Origin: Neobacillus paridis
GTDB taxonomy: Bacteria; Bacillota; Bacilli; Bacillales; Cytobacillaceae
Assembly (NCBI RefSeq): GCF_016765675.1
Contig: NZ_JAESWB010000229.1
Location: 1-64,000, forward strand
Reading direction: 5' to 3'
DNA: 64,000 nucleotides
Under the pieces are notes generated by a model, which worked only from the letters and a program-made list of their open reading frames with translations, was not told the DNA's origin and ran no database searches. Made by a program: the position numbers and the translations under genes. Below are positions 28,212-36,217 of the stretch, in pieces. Position 1 is the first letter of the stretch, and each line of letters begins with the position of its first letter.

Positions 28212-28283
28212 GTTTAATTATATTAAACTTTAGCTTGAAATGGAAGAGGGTACCATGTTATAATTTGTTTAATAAAATTAAAC
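28212..28283. promoter_or_regulatory. twin palindromic operators between divergent regulator and MFS gene
   Basis: Two 17-bp palindromes: GTTTAAT-TAT-ATTAAAC (28212-28228) and GTTTAAT-AAA-ATTAAAC (28267-28283). Between them is the MFS promoter TTGAAA (28235-28240), 18 bp, TATAAT (28259-28264). The second palindrome covers its start site. On the minus strand a TATAAT (28222-28217) inside the first palindrome would serve the regulator gene. Confidence 0.75.
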
Positions 28284-28300
28284 TTTTGGAGTGGTTATTG

Positions 28301-29602
28301 ATGAATGAAGCATTAAAATTAAAAAGAGCGACATACCATCTTTGGACATTTACCGTCAGCAAGCTGATTTCTGCTTTCGGGGCACAGGTGTATGCCTTTG
28401 CCATTAGTTTTTATATTTTACAAGCGACGGGTTCGGCGACAAGTTTTGCCGCCAATCTAATTTGCAATATTTTACCGCGGACGCTTGCGGCACCGTTTGC
28501 CGGTTACATTGTTGATAATTATTCGCGGAAAAAGGTGGTAGTTTTTTCGCAAATCGCCACTACTTTGGCAATTGGGGGACTGCTCCTCGTCAGCTTCACA
28601 TCAGGATTATCGCTCACCGCCATTTATACAACCTCTTGTGTCTTATCGCTTACATCAGTCTTTTCCGGAGTCGCATTTACATCTTCCATTACTGGACTTG
28701 TAGATAAACAGCGGATTCAAAAAGCGATGTCGTTAAATCAAATGTCAATTTCGTTTGCTTCGATTGGCAGCCCCGCTGTCGGCGGCTTGTTGTATGGTGC
28801 TGTTTCCATGTCCACTTTCCTGATTATCTATATGGCTGCATCGAGTATGGCCGTTATACTGGAATCAACGATGAATTTCAAGCTATACACCAGTCATGAT
28901 TTAGTAGAAGAGGACGAAAAGGAACCACTTTGGCAAAGCATGAAGTCCGGGTTTATCTATATAAAAACCCAATCACTGCTGATGACCGTCATTTGGATTG
29001 CGCTTTTGGTTAATTTTCTGTTCGGGGCATACGAGGTCGGCTACTCGTTTATTTTAATCGAAAAACTGAAAATGGCCTCCCAGCAGTTTGGTTTAACCGA
29101 AGGGGCTTTCGCTGCGGGGATGCTGCTGTTATCGATTTATTACTCGGTTCGGAAAGAGGTCAAATATCCATTATTGGTTTCCAAATGGGGGATCATTGGC
29201 ATGGGCGTGGTTATGACTGCACTTGTTCTGCCATTAATGCTGAAGTTCCCAAATCATTCGATATTTGTTTATTATATTGTGCTGCAGCTGGGATTAGGAG
29301 CCGCGTCGATCATTACGAACACGCCGATCATGGTGATTTTGCAAAAACAAATTGATGACCGTTTTAAAGGCCGGGTATTTTCCATCCTCGAGACAATGGC
29401 AATGGCTTTGATGCCGCTTGGCATGGTGCTGTACGGCTTCTTGTATGACGTATTTCCCGCCCAATGGATTATGATTGTCTCAGCCGCTCTGTTTGTTGGC
29501 GTCATCCTTGTTCTGGCCAGACCTTCTGTGATACGCAAAGTGCATCCGGAAATTGGAGCTGGTAAGGCCGTCAGAATCAAAAAAGTTCCATCAAATGTTT
29601 GA
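28301..29602 (+). CDS. MFS transporter (MFS_3-type exporter)
   Basis: A 433-residue major facilitator with about 12 hydrophobic segments. The N-terminus (HLWTFTVSKLISAFGAQVYA) and the APFAGYIVDNYSRKKVV loop after TM2 are typical of the MFS_3/MdfA-like drug or siderophore efflux group. The substrate cannot be told. The ATG at 28301 has TTGGAGTGG upstream. Expression probably depends on the divergent XRE-TPR regulator. Confidence 0.85.
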   Translation: MNEALKLKRATYHLWTFTVSKLISAFGAQVYAFAISFYILQATGSATSFAANLICNILPRTLAAPFAGYIVDNYSRKKVVVFSQIATTLAIGGLLLVSFTSGLSLTAIYTTSCVLSLTSVFSGVAFTSSITGLVDKQRIQKAMSLNQMSISFASIGSPAVGGLLYGAVSMSTFLIIYMAASSMAVILESTMNFKLYTSHDLVEEDEKEPLWQSMKSGFIYIKTQSLLMTVIWIALLVNFLFGAYEVGYSFILIEKLKMASQQFGLTEGAFAAGMLLLSIYYSVRKEVKYPLLVSKWGIIGMGVVMTALVLPLMLKFPNHSIFVYYIVLQLGLGAASIITNTPIMVILQKQIDDRFKGRVFSILETMAMALMPLGMVLYGFLYDVFPAQWIMIVSAALFVGVILVLARPSVIRKVHPEIGAGKAVRIKKVPSNV

Positions 29603-29629
29603 TTTTTAGCGCTTGTTATCTCTTATAAT
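29599..29629 (+). promoter_or_regulatory. possible promoter of the NAD(P)HX repair gene
   Basis: TTGATT (29599-29604), 19-bp spacer, TATAAT (29624-29629). The -10 is perfect and the spacer is one base long. Confidence 0.4.
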
Positions 29630-29667
29630 AGAAGAAGTAGTGGTTAATAAAAAGGAGCGGATTGGCA

Positions 29668-31218
29668 ATGTTTGCAGCAGGTCAGAGGGAAATGCAGCAA
29701 ATGGATCAGTTTACAATTGATAAAATCGGCTTACCGGGAATCGTTTTAATGGAAAACGCCGGAGCCAGGGTGGTTGAGGAAATATTAGCTTCTACTCCTT
29801 GTGAGCACCCCAAAGTATTAGTCCTTGCCGGCGGAGGGAATAATGGCGGCGACGGTTTTGTTATCGCCCGCAGGTTGTATGATTCAGGCCTTGAGCCGCT
29901 GCTTTGCTTACTTGTGAATCCAGAGCGGCTCAAGGGAGATGCGCGGCTTCAATTCGAAGTGTATCAGAATCGCGGTTTGCCGATTTTTTTCCTTCAAGAG
30001 AATACGAAGGCTGCCTTTCAAAAAGAATTGGCTCGTGCCGATATAATTGTTGACGCAATCTTAGGAACAGGTGTAAGCGGACCGGTTAGGCCGCCGTTTG
30101 ATCTGGTCATTTCGCTGGTAAATGAACATAAAGGAAAGAAATTGGTGATTGCTGTTGATATCCCTTCAGGTGTTTCGAGTGATACCGGGAAAGTCGTCGG
30201 AAAGGCCATTGAAGCAGACAAAACGGTGACATTTGTTTTTCCGAAAAAAGGATTTTTCCTGCAGGATGGGCCACGTTATGTTGGAGAATGGAAGGTCGTT
30301 GACATTTCCGTTCCGCCTTCGCTGGTAACCGATTTAGGGTTAGACTTGCCAACTGTCATCACGGAAAAGCTGGGGCAAGAAGCAGTTCCGGTGCGCCCAC
30401 AGCAGGGTCACAAGGGGACATTCGGCCATGTCCTAGTTGTTGGCGGTTCACGGCATTTTGTTGGGGCGCCAATTTTTGCAGCAAAATCGGCGTTAAACTC
30501 GGGAGCCGGATTGGTCACACTGGCGGTTCCAGAAACTATCTATCCAATGGCCGCGGCTCAGAATCCAGAGTCCTTGTTTTTACCATTACCCGAGGTTGAT
30601 GGTCATTTCGCCGAAGCAGGTTTGAATGAATTATTGCCTAGACTGCATCAGTTTGACAGCATTGCAGTTGGACCCGGTATGGGCCGGTTTCCTCATGGGG
30701 AAGATTGGCTAAAAACTTTTATGAGCTCGCTGACGACTCAATCAGTTGTTATTGATGCCGACGCCTTGTATTTATTGTGCGATGAACTGGAATTGGTTCG
30801 CCGCTATAAGGGAAACATCATTTTTACCCCGCATCCAGGGGAAATGGCGCGGCTGTTAAATTGCACTGTAAGGGAAGTCGAGGCAGATCGTCTCGGGATT
30901 GCGAAAAGTTTTGCAATCGAGAATTCGCTGTTTTTGTTGTTAAAGGGTCATCGTTCGGTTATTGCGACTCCTAATGGCGCGGTTTATATTAATCCATTTG
31001 GACATGATGCCCTCGGTAAAGGTGGCAGCGGCGACGTGCTGACAGGCTTGATTGCCTCGTTCCTTGCACAGGGGGCTGTCCCGGTAAATGCTCTTATTGC
31101 TGCGAGCTATCTCCATGCTAGAGCCGGTGAGGAAAAGGCAAAAGCCTTATCCCATTATGGCGTAACACCGTTTGATATTATGGATGGCGTAAGAGAGCAG
31201 TTGAATTTAATTGGCTAA
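29668..31218 (+). CDS. nnr: bifunctional NAD(P)HX epimerase / ADP-dependent NAD(P)HX dehydratase
   Basis: Repairs hydrated NADH/NADPH. The N-terminal YjeF_N epimerase domain (about 1-215) has GGGNNGGDGFVIAR, DAILGTGVSGPVR and DIPSGVSSDTG. The C-terminal ribokinase-like dehydratase (about 225-516) has GHKGTFGHVLVVGGS, FTPHPGEMARL, LLKGHRSVI and the catalytic GHDALGKGGSGDVLTG. The two-domain fusion is the common bacterial form. The start is ATG 29668; TTG 29662 is possible but only 4 nt from AAAGGAG. Confidence 0.95.
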   Translation: MFAAGQREMQQMDQFTIDKIGLPGIVLMENAGARVVEEILASTPCEHPKVLVLAGGGNNGGDGFVIARRLYDSGLEPLLCLLVNPERLKGDARLQFEVYQNRGLPIFFLQENTKAAFQKELARADIIVDAILGTGVSGPVRPPFDLVISLVNEHKGKKLVIAVDIPSGVSSDTGKVVGKAIEADKTVTFVFPKKGFFLQDGPRYVGEWKVVDISVPPSLVTDLGLDLPTVITEKLGQEAVPVRPQQGHKGTFGHVLVVGGSRHFVGAPIFAAKSALNSGAGLVTLAVPETIYPMAAAQNPESLFLPLPEVDGHFAEAGLNELLPRLHQFDSIAVGPGMGRFPHGEDWLKTFMSSLTTQSVVIDADALYLLCDELELVRRYKGNIIFTPHPGEMARLLNCTVREVEADRLGIAKSFAIENSLFLLLKGHRSVIATPNGAVYINPFGHDALGKGGSGDVLTGLIASFLAQGAVPVNALIAASYLHARAGEEKAKALSHYGVTPFDIMDGVREQLNLIG

Positions 31219-31235
31219 GGAGGTTATCCTTGATT

Positions 31236-31257
31236 TTGGGGATGCCCCCTTTTTTTA
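31236..31257 (+). terminator. weak terminator after the NAD(P)HX repair gene
   Basis: A short GGGG-ATG-CCCC hairpin followed by seven T, 19 nt past the stop. The stem is only 4 bp but the T-tract is good. Confidence 0.45.
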
Positions 31258-31352
31258 TGAGAACAACAAGCGGTGCCGGTGAGGTCCAATCGTTCTCATA
31301 AACGCTTCATGAGAACAAAAAGGTCTGATGGTATCATGTGTCAGTTCTCATG
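31256..31352. repeat. four alternating TGAGAAC / GTTCTCA repeats
   Basis: TATGAGAAC (31256-31264) and GTTCTCATA (31292-31300) form one perfect 9-bp inverted repeat. CATGAGAAC (31308-31316) and GTTCTCATG (31344-31352) form another. Spacing inside each pair is the same (36 bp start to start). There is no gene here. It may be a small dispersed repeat or a structured RNA; no T-tract supports termination. Confidence 0.7.
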
Positions 31353-31368
31353 AACATCTCATCCAACA

Positions 31369-32592
31369 TCAATTATTATTAACCACTGACTCCTCCACTA
31401 CGAACCGGTCTTTTCCAGCACCAACTCCGGCAATTGCCATCAATCCGACCACTACACATAGTATAACTAACGGGATTGTCCATGAATGGGTACGATCAAA
31501 CAAAAAGCCGATTAAGCTTGGTCCAATAGCTGCCAGCAAATAACCTATAGACTGGGCCATTCCTGACAAATTCGCTGCCTGCCGCGCCCCTCTAGTCCTT
31601 AGACCAATAAGTGTAAGGGCTAAACTGATACTGGCGCCCTGGGCGACCCCAACACAAATAATAGATATAACACTCATCGAATAAGTCGATCCAAGCAACA
31701 GCCCCAACATCCCTGCAAAGTAAAATATACAAATTACCAGAACGATGCCCTTTTGAGTTTGAAACCGCCCGGCTAGGACCGGTGCTAAAAAAGTTGCCGG
31801 CAATCCGATTAGTTGCATGAGTGAAAGCAACCAGCCAGCAGTGGGCAAGTTCATCCCACCGCTTTTCAATATTTCAGGTATCCAGGCAATCGAACAATAG
31901 AATAAAAATGATTGCAATCCCATAAAAAGGGTAACTTGCCATGCAACTGCTGAGCCCCACAATTCTTTAATAGAAGATGGCTGTCCCTTAGAAGATTTTC
32001 TTCTTCTTAGATTTCCTTTAAGCTGTGGCAACCAAATAATAATCGCAATGAGTGCAATCACTGCCCAAAAAGCAAGCGACTTTTGCCAGCCCAATCGTAA
32101 ACCTTGAGCAAGAGGAATACTTATTCCTGAACCTAACGCAGCAAAGGTATTCATCGACGTTGTATACATACTGGTCATGATCCCAACTTTTGATGGAAAC
32201 TTCGCTTTTACAATTCCCGGTAACAAAACATTCCCAATGGCTACGCCAACTCCCACTAATAAAGTACCTAGAAAGACGGTGCTGATAAATCCTATAGAGC
32301 GAATGATAATACCAAAAAACAACACAAATAATCCAAGCAAAATAGTTTGTTCATTGCCCAATTTCTGCCCTAATCTAGGTGCCAGGATGGAAAAGGCGGC
32401 AAAAGAAAGCAACGGAAGTGTTGTAATAAAGCCTGCAGTTCCATTAGATATTCCAAAATCAGCCCTAATCATGCCAATGATTGGTCCAATTGCCGTAATC
32501 GCAGGACGTAAGTTAAATGCCACAAAAATGATTCCGAAGAGTAGCAGGACTTTATAAAACTTTTCTTTTTGATTTTCTTCATGCTCACTCAT
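31369..32592 (-). CDS. MFS transporter, CynX/NimT family
   Basis: A 407-residue transporter with about 12 membrane segments. NLRPAITAIGPIIGMIRADFG in TM1 and its loop, and the RLGQKLGNEQTILLGL loop, are typical of the cyanate/2-nitroimidazole transporter (CynX/NimT) group. The substrate is not determined by sequence. ATG 32592 is chosen because CGGAGG precedes it by about 8 nt; an upstream in-frame start lacks such a site. It is convergent with the preceding gene and divergent from the arginase-like gene. Confidence 0.87.
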   Translation of the reverse strand: MSEHEENQKEKFYKVLLLFGIIFVAFNLRPAITAIGPIIGMIRADFGISNGTAGFITTLPLLSFAAFSILAPRLGQKLGNEQTILLGLFVLFFGIIIRSIGFISTVFLGTLLVGVGVAIGNVLLPGIVKAKFPSKVGIMTSMYTTSMNTFAALGSGISIPLAQGLRLGWQKSLAFWAVIALIAIIIWLPQLKGNLRRRKSSKGQPSSIKELWGSAVAWQVTLFMGLQSFLFYCSIAWIPEILKSGGMNLPTAGWLLSLMQLIGLPATFLAPVLAGRFQTQKGIVLVICIFYFAGMLGLLLGSTYSMSVISIICVGVAQGASISLALTLIGLRTRGARQAANLSGMAQSIGYLLAAIGPSLIGFLFDRTHSWTIPLVILCVVVGLMAIAGVGAGKDRFVVEESVVNNN

Positions 32593-32792
32593 CGAGTTCC
32601 TCCGAGTTAAATTCAATATTTTTTACTATTATAACTATGAAATTATAGGGAATTCCAATTTAAAGGTTTACATATTAACTAGTAAATTGTATTTTTTTGC
32701 AGGAATGCCCAGGACAATATCGTATTAATATCATATAACAGTATTTTTCCAACCATAGCCGTGACTGTTAGCAAACAAGTGTTTCCGAAAAA

Positions 32793-32801
32793 TGATATAA
32801 T
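32793..32801 (+). promoter_or_regulatory. extended -10 promoter before the arginase-like gene
   Basis: TGATATAAT is an extended -10 element with no clear -35. The 85-nt leader that follows contains GGTGCCTGACACC (32844-32856). Nothing else is evident in 32617-32885. Confidence 0.45.
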
Positions 32802-32885
32802 GGTAGAAAAGAATAAACATTTCTAATTCATAGTAACTAAATTGGTGCCTGACACCCAGGTTGTTTATACAGGAGATGACGAAAA

Positions 32886-33671
32886 ATGGGGTTAGTACGA
32901 AAAGGAATTAGTGTTATTCATTTTGATGAAACGTATTTTGCACAAACCAAACTGCTGCAATACCCGCATGAGGACTTGGATTTTCGGCAAATGCAGCATG
33001 TGAATCTATTTTGTGAGGAAGATTCTTTAACGATTTTACAAAAACAATTGCAAAAAAGGAAGCAAAAAGGGATTACCTATATTGGCAGTGGGAACTATCA
33101 TTATATTACTTATATCATATTAACAGAAATGACAAAACCGTTTACCCTCATTCTATTTGACAATCATCCCGATCTAGGAAATGATCAAGGCCATGAAGAG
33201 AGTTTGTTATCATGCGGATCATGGGTATCGTATGCCCTAAAAGAAATTCCGTTATTGCAGCAAGTTGTCATCATTGGTCCCACCACGATTTCACAGCATC
33301 ACTTCAATTATCATCACGTTGTAATCTTTCCATTTGATGGCAGGCATCATTATGCATTAAAGTCCATTTTATCTGCTATTCGTACGCAAAATGTTTATAT
33401 TAGTATTGATAAGGATGTGTTAAATACAACCGAAGCCGAGACCAATTGGGATCAGGGTGTGATGAATCTTTCTACTCTAACTTATTTTCTTGAAGCAATT
33501 AGCAAGTATAAAAAGATTGAAGGTGTCGATATATGCGGCGAGGAACATCTTTCCCCACACGACACGGTTCTGCCCAATTATCAAGCTGGATTTCACAAAA
33601 ATGAAAAAGCAAATCTTGCCATTTTGAAAACATGTCTAAAAGGAAGCCGCCAGCAAACAAGAGGAGCATAA
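32886..33671 (+). CDS. arginase-family (ureohydrolase-fold) protein
   Basis: A 261-residue protein of the arginase/agmatinase/formiminoglutamase superfamily. Metal-binding motifs are recognisable but atypical: GSGNYHY where GGDHS would stand, FDNHPDLG for DAHxD, and SIDKDVL for SxDxD. Arginase, agmatinase, deacetylase-like and other amidine-hydrolase activities are all possible; the sequence does not decide. The start has AGGAGATGA upstream. It is followed 60 bp later by a Gfo/Idh oxidoreductase, suggesting a shared pathway. Confidence 0.72.
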   Translation: MGLVRKGISVIHFDETYFAQTKLLQYPHEDLDFRQMQHVNLFCEEDSLTILQKQLQKRKQKGITYIGSGNYHYITYIILTEMTKPFTLILFDNHPDLGNDQGHEESLLSCGSWVSYALKEIPLLQQVVIIGPTTISQHHFNYHHVVIFPFDGRHHYALKSILSAIRTQNVYISIDKDVLNTTEAETNWDQGVMNLSTLTYFLEAISKYKKIEGVDICGEEHLSPHDTVLPNYQAGFHKNEKANLAILKTCLKGSRQQTRGA

Positions 33672-33731
33672 TTTCACCCCGGAATTAAAAAAATACAAGG
33701 AACGAATGTATCAAGGGAAAGAGGGATGATG

Positions 33732-34643
33732 GTGATAAAAATTGGGGTTATTGGACTTGGTGATATTGCTCAAAAAGCTTACCTGCCGGTCTACAGCCAA
33801 ATGAAGGATGTTGAGTTTCATTTTTACACGAGAAATCGTGAAAAGCTAATGGCGATCGGCAGACAATATCGTTTTCAGCATTTGCATTTTGATCTTGAAT
33901 CATTGGTAAACAGCGGTATATCAGGAGTATTAGTCCATTCCTCGACATCTTCGCATGAAGAAATTGTCAGGTGGCTGCTTATCAGGGGTATTCATGTTTT
34001 TGTTGATAAGCCGATTACAGATCATTTTGATGAAGCCAAAAGGCTTGTTGAATTGTCAGAGGAAAAAGGGTTAATTCTGATGACTGGCTTCAACCGAAGG
34101 TATGCCCCTGCCTACGCGAGGTTAAAGAAAATTTCGGAGCCTAATATGGTCATAGTTCAGAAAAATCGCAGAAATCATCCCGGAGACCCCAGAACGTTAA
34201 TTTTTGATGATTTCATTCATGTTGTTGATACCATGAGGTACTTGTTCACCCATCCAATTGAGGAATTGCTGGTAAATGGCCGAATCGAGGACGACCTTCT
34301 TTACCATGTGGTTATTCAATTTATGTCACAGGGGGGGACAGCCATTGGAATTATGAACCGGGAAAATGGGGCCAATGAAGAGATCGTTCAAGTTATGGGG
34401 CCGTATGAGAAGGGAACGGTTACCAATGTTTCGCAACTTGTTATTTCCAAAGAAAACGAGAATATTGAAGTGCGGAGCAATGATTGGGAACCTACTTTGG
34501 TTAAGCGGGGGTTTCCGCAAATGGTCAATGACTTTATTCAGGCAATTAAGGTAGGAACCAATCCGGAAATTACCGCATGGGATTCTTTGGAAACCCATGA
34601 AATCTGTGAAGAAATTATAACGAAACTGGCAAATAATACGTAA
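33732..34643 (+). CDS. Gfo/Idh/MocA-family oxidoreductase
   Basis: A 303-residue NAD(P)-dependent dehydrogenase. The Rossmann motif IGVIGLGDIAQKAYLPVY is at the N-terminus, followed by FVDKPI with the family's EKP-type catalytic lysine region (about residue 95) and MTGFNRRYAP. The substrate is likely a sugar or polyol derivative but is not determinable. I place the start at GTG 33732, 7 nt after GAGGG, giving the usual MIKIGVIG start. ATGs at 33726 and 33729 are alternatives. Confidence 0.88.
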   Translation: MIKIGVIGLGDIAQKAYLPVYSQMKDVEFHFYTRNREKLMAIGRQYRFQHLHFDLESLVNSGISGVLVHSSTSSHEEIVRWLLIRGIHVFVDKPITDHFDEAKRLVELSEEKGLILMTGFNRRYAPAYARLKKISEPNMVIVQKNRRNHPGDPRTLIFDDFIHVVDTMRYLFTHPIEELLVNGRIEDDLLYHVVIQFMSQGGTAIGIMNRENGANEEIVQVMGPYEKGTVTNVSQLVISKENENIEVRSNDWEPTLVKRGFPQMVNDFIQAIKVGTNPEITAWDSLETHEICEEIITKLANNT

Positions 34644-34644
34644 G

Positions 34645-34680
34645 AAAGACTCTGAGGACTCCTTCCAGAGTCTTTTCTCT
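34645..34680 (+). terminator. terminator after the Gfo/Idh gene
   Basis: AAAGACTCTG, an 11-nt loop, CAGAGTCTTTT, then CTCTT. Confidence 0.8.
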
Positions 34681-34813
34681 TATCGGTTTGACAGATTTTT
34701 TTCCGGTAATAAAATGTTGGCAATTTGTAAATATTTTCCCATAAATACGCCTTTTTTTATGATATGGTCAAAGTAAGAAGGATGTTTCTAGTATTTAAAG
34801 GGGGTTCAGAAAC

Positions 34814-35137
34814 ATGGGAGCACGTGTAATTGAACCAAATAGTGGGCCAAAGATTCAAAAGGAAAAAGAAATCGTCAGACAAATGATTGAAATCTATTGC
34901 CACCGGAAACACCATCGGGATAGTTTATGTAAGGAATGTCAGGATTTGAAAAATTATGCGTTATTGCGACTGTCATTTTGCCGGTTTGGGGAAGATAAGA
35001 CTGCCTGCTCTAACTGTAAAATTCACTGCTATAAGCCCAAATACCGTGAAAAAATGAAAGCCGTGATGAGGTATTCTGGACCTTGGATGCTGTTGTACCA
35101 TCCGATTTATTCGATAAAACACTTGCTAAATAAATAG
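34814..35137 (+). CDS. nitrous oxide-stimulated promoter (YgbA_NO) family protein
   Basis: A 107-residue cysteine-rich protein. Conserved motifs are QMIEIYCHRKHHRDSLCKEC, LRLSFCRFGEDKTACSNC and CKIHCYKPKYREKMKAVMR, giving eight Cys and several His suited to metal or Fe-S binding. The family includes E. coli YgbA, induced by nitric oxide under NsrR control; its role is thought to lie in recovery from nitrosative stress. ATG 34814 has GGGGG about 10 nt upstream. It is a single-gene unit closed by a strong terminator. Confidence 0.85.
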   Translation: MGARVIEPNSGPKIQKEKEIVRQMIEIYCHRKHHRDSLCKECQDLKNYALLRLSFCRFGEDKTACSNCKIHCYKPKYREKMKAVMRYSGPWMLLYHPIYSIKHLLNK

Positions 35138-35165
35138 GTTTGCAGGATTCAAAAGGAAAATAGTA

Positions 35166-35200
35166 CCCGGATTGTTTCACGCAATCTGGGTTTTCTTTTT
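35166..35200 (+). terminator. terminator after the YgbA_NO-family gene
   Basis: CCCGGATTG-TTTCACG-CAATCTGGG, then TTTTCTTTTT. Confidence 0.92.
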
Positions 35201-35237
35201 AATAAAAATATTATATGAAAAATGACCAAAATCTTTG

Positions 35238-35268
35238 TTGACCTTGACGTTGCGTAAAGGTGTATCGT
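35238..35268 (+). promoter_or_regulatory. MerR-type promoter/operator
   Basis: -35 TTGACC (35238-35243), an over-long 19-bp spacer (35244-35262), -10 TATCGT (35263-35268). The spacer region carries the dyad ACCTTGACG-TTG-CGTAAAGGT (35241-35261), 8 of 9 positions symmetric. This is the standard architecture activated by MerR-family proteins, and it precedes a MerR gene, so autoregulation is likely. Confidence 0.8.
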
Positions 35269-35289
35269 GAATGATGAGGAGGTGATGTG

Positions 35290-36057
35290 ATGGAATATAC
35301 AGTGCAAAAACTGGCAAGGCTGGCGGGGATCAGCACCAGGACCTTAAGGTATTATGATGAAATAGGTATTCTTAAGCCGGCGAGAATCAATTCTTCAGGA
35401 TACCGGATCTATAGTCAAGCGGAGGTAGATCTGCTGCAGCAAATTCTCTTCTTTCGGGAACTTGGGATGGGCCTGGAGCAGATTAAGACGATCGTCACCG
35501 CCCCCGCTTTTGATGCTGTTAAAGCACTAAGAGAACATCATCAAAAGCTCCTCGAAAAAAGAGTGCAATTGGACTTATTAATTGCAAATGTTGAAAAAAC
35601 AATTGCGCACACAGAAGGGGGAATTGAAATGACCGATCAGGAAAAATTTACAGGCTTTAAGAAGAAAATGATCGATGAAAATGAGAAGAAGTACGGTAAA
35701 GAAATCAGGGAGAAGTACGGCAACGAAACTGTTGACCGCTCCAATGCCAAACTGCAAAACATGACCAAGGAGCAATACGAAGAGGTTACTGCCCTGTCAG
35801 AGGAAATAACACAAACACTCGCTGAAGCGATGAAAACCGAAGACCCTGCAGGTGAGTTAGCGCAAAAAGCAGCGGAACTTCATAAAGAGTGGCTTACCTT
35901 CTTTTGGCATGAGTATAGTAAGGAAGCCCACGCTGGCCTGGCACAAATGTATGTCGAAGACGAACGGTTTAAGGCTTATTATGATAAAGAACAGCCAGGT
36001 ACAGCTGAGTTTCTAAGAGAGGCCATTCTTATTTATACTGGTATTCAAAAAAAATAA
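35290..36057 (+). CDS. MerR-family regulator with TipAS antibiotic-recognition domain
   Basis: A 255-residue protein. The N-terminal MerR winged helix (YTVQKLARLAGISTRTLRYY, residues about 3-22) is followed by a dimerization coiled coil (about 75-110) and a C-terminal TipAS domain (about 115-255, ending FWHEYSKEAHAGLAQMYVED..FKAYYD). TipAS domains bind thiopeptide or other hydrophobic drugs, and B. subtilis Mta is a relative. ATG 35290 has GAGGAGGTGATGTG in front. It probably regulates itself through the 19-bp-spacer promoter. Confidence 0.92.
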   Translation: MEYTVQKLARLAGISTRTLRYYDEIGILKPARINSSGYRIYSQAEVDLLQQILFFRELGMGLEQIKTIVTAPAFDAVKALREHHQKLLEKRVQLDLLIANVEKTIAHTEGGIEMTDQEKFTGFKKKMIDENEKKYGKEIREKYGNETVDRSNAKLQNMTKEQYEEVTALSEEITQTLAEAMKTEDPAGELAQKAAELHKEWLTFFWHEYSKEAHAGLAQMYVEDERFKAYYDKEQPGTAEFLREAILIYTGIQKK

Positions 36058-36067
36058 TATTGTATAG

Positions 36068-36102
36068 GTGCCTGACACTTGGATGTTAGGCACATTTTTT
36101 TT
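36068..36102 (+). terminator. terminator after the MerR-type gene
   Basis: GTGCCTGACA, 6-nt loop, TGTTAGGCAC with one mismatch, then eight T. Confidence 0.88.
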
Positions 36103-36217
36103 AATAATACCCATCTATGGGTTTTTTTGAAGAATCATCTATGGTATTATTATTTTAATATTTGTTATTTTTTAATATTTTACAAAAATGTAATATAACT
36201 ATTAGGTAGGTGTAAAT

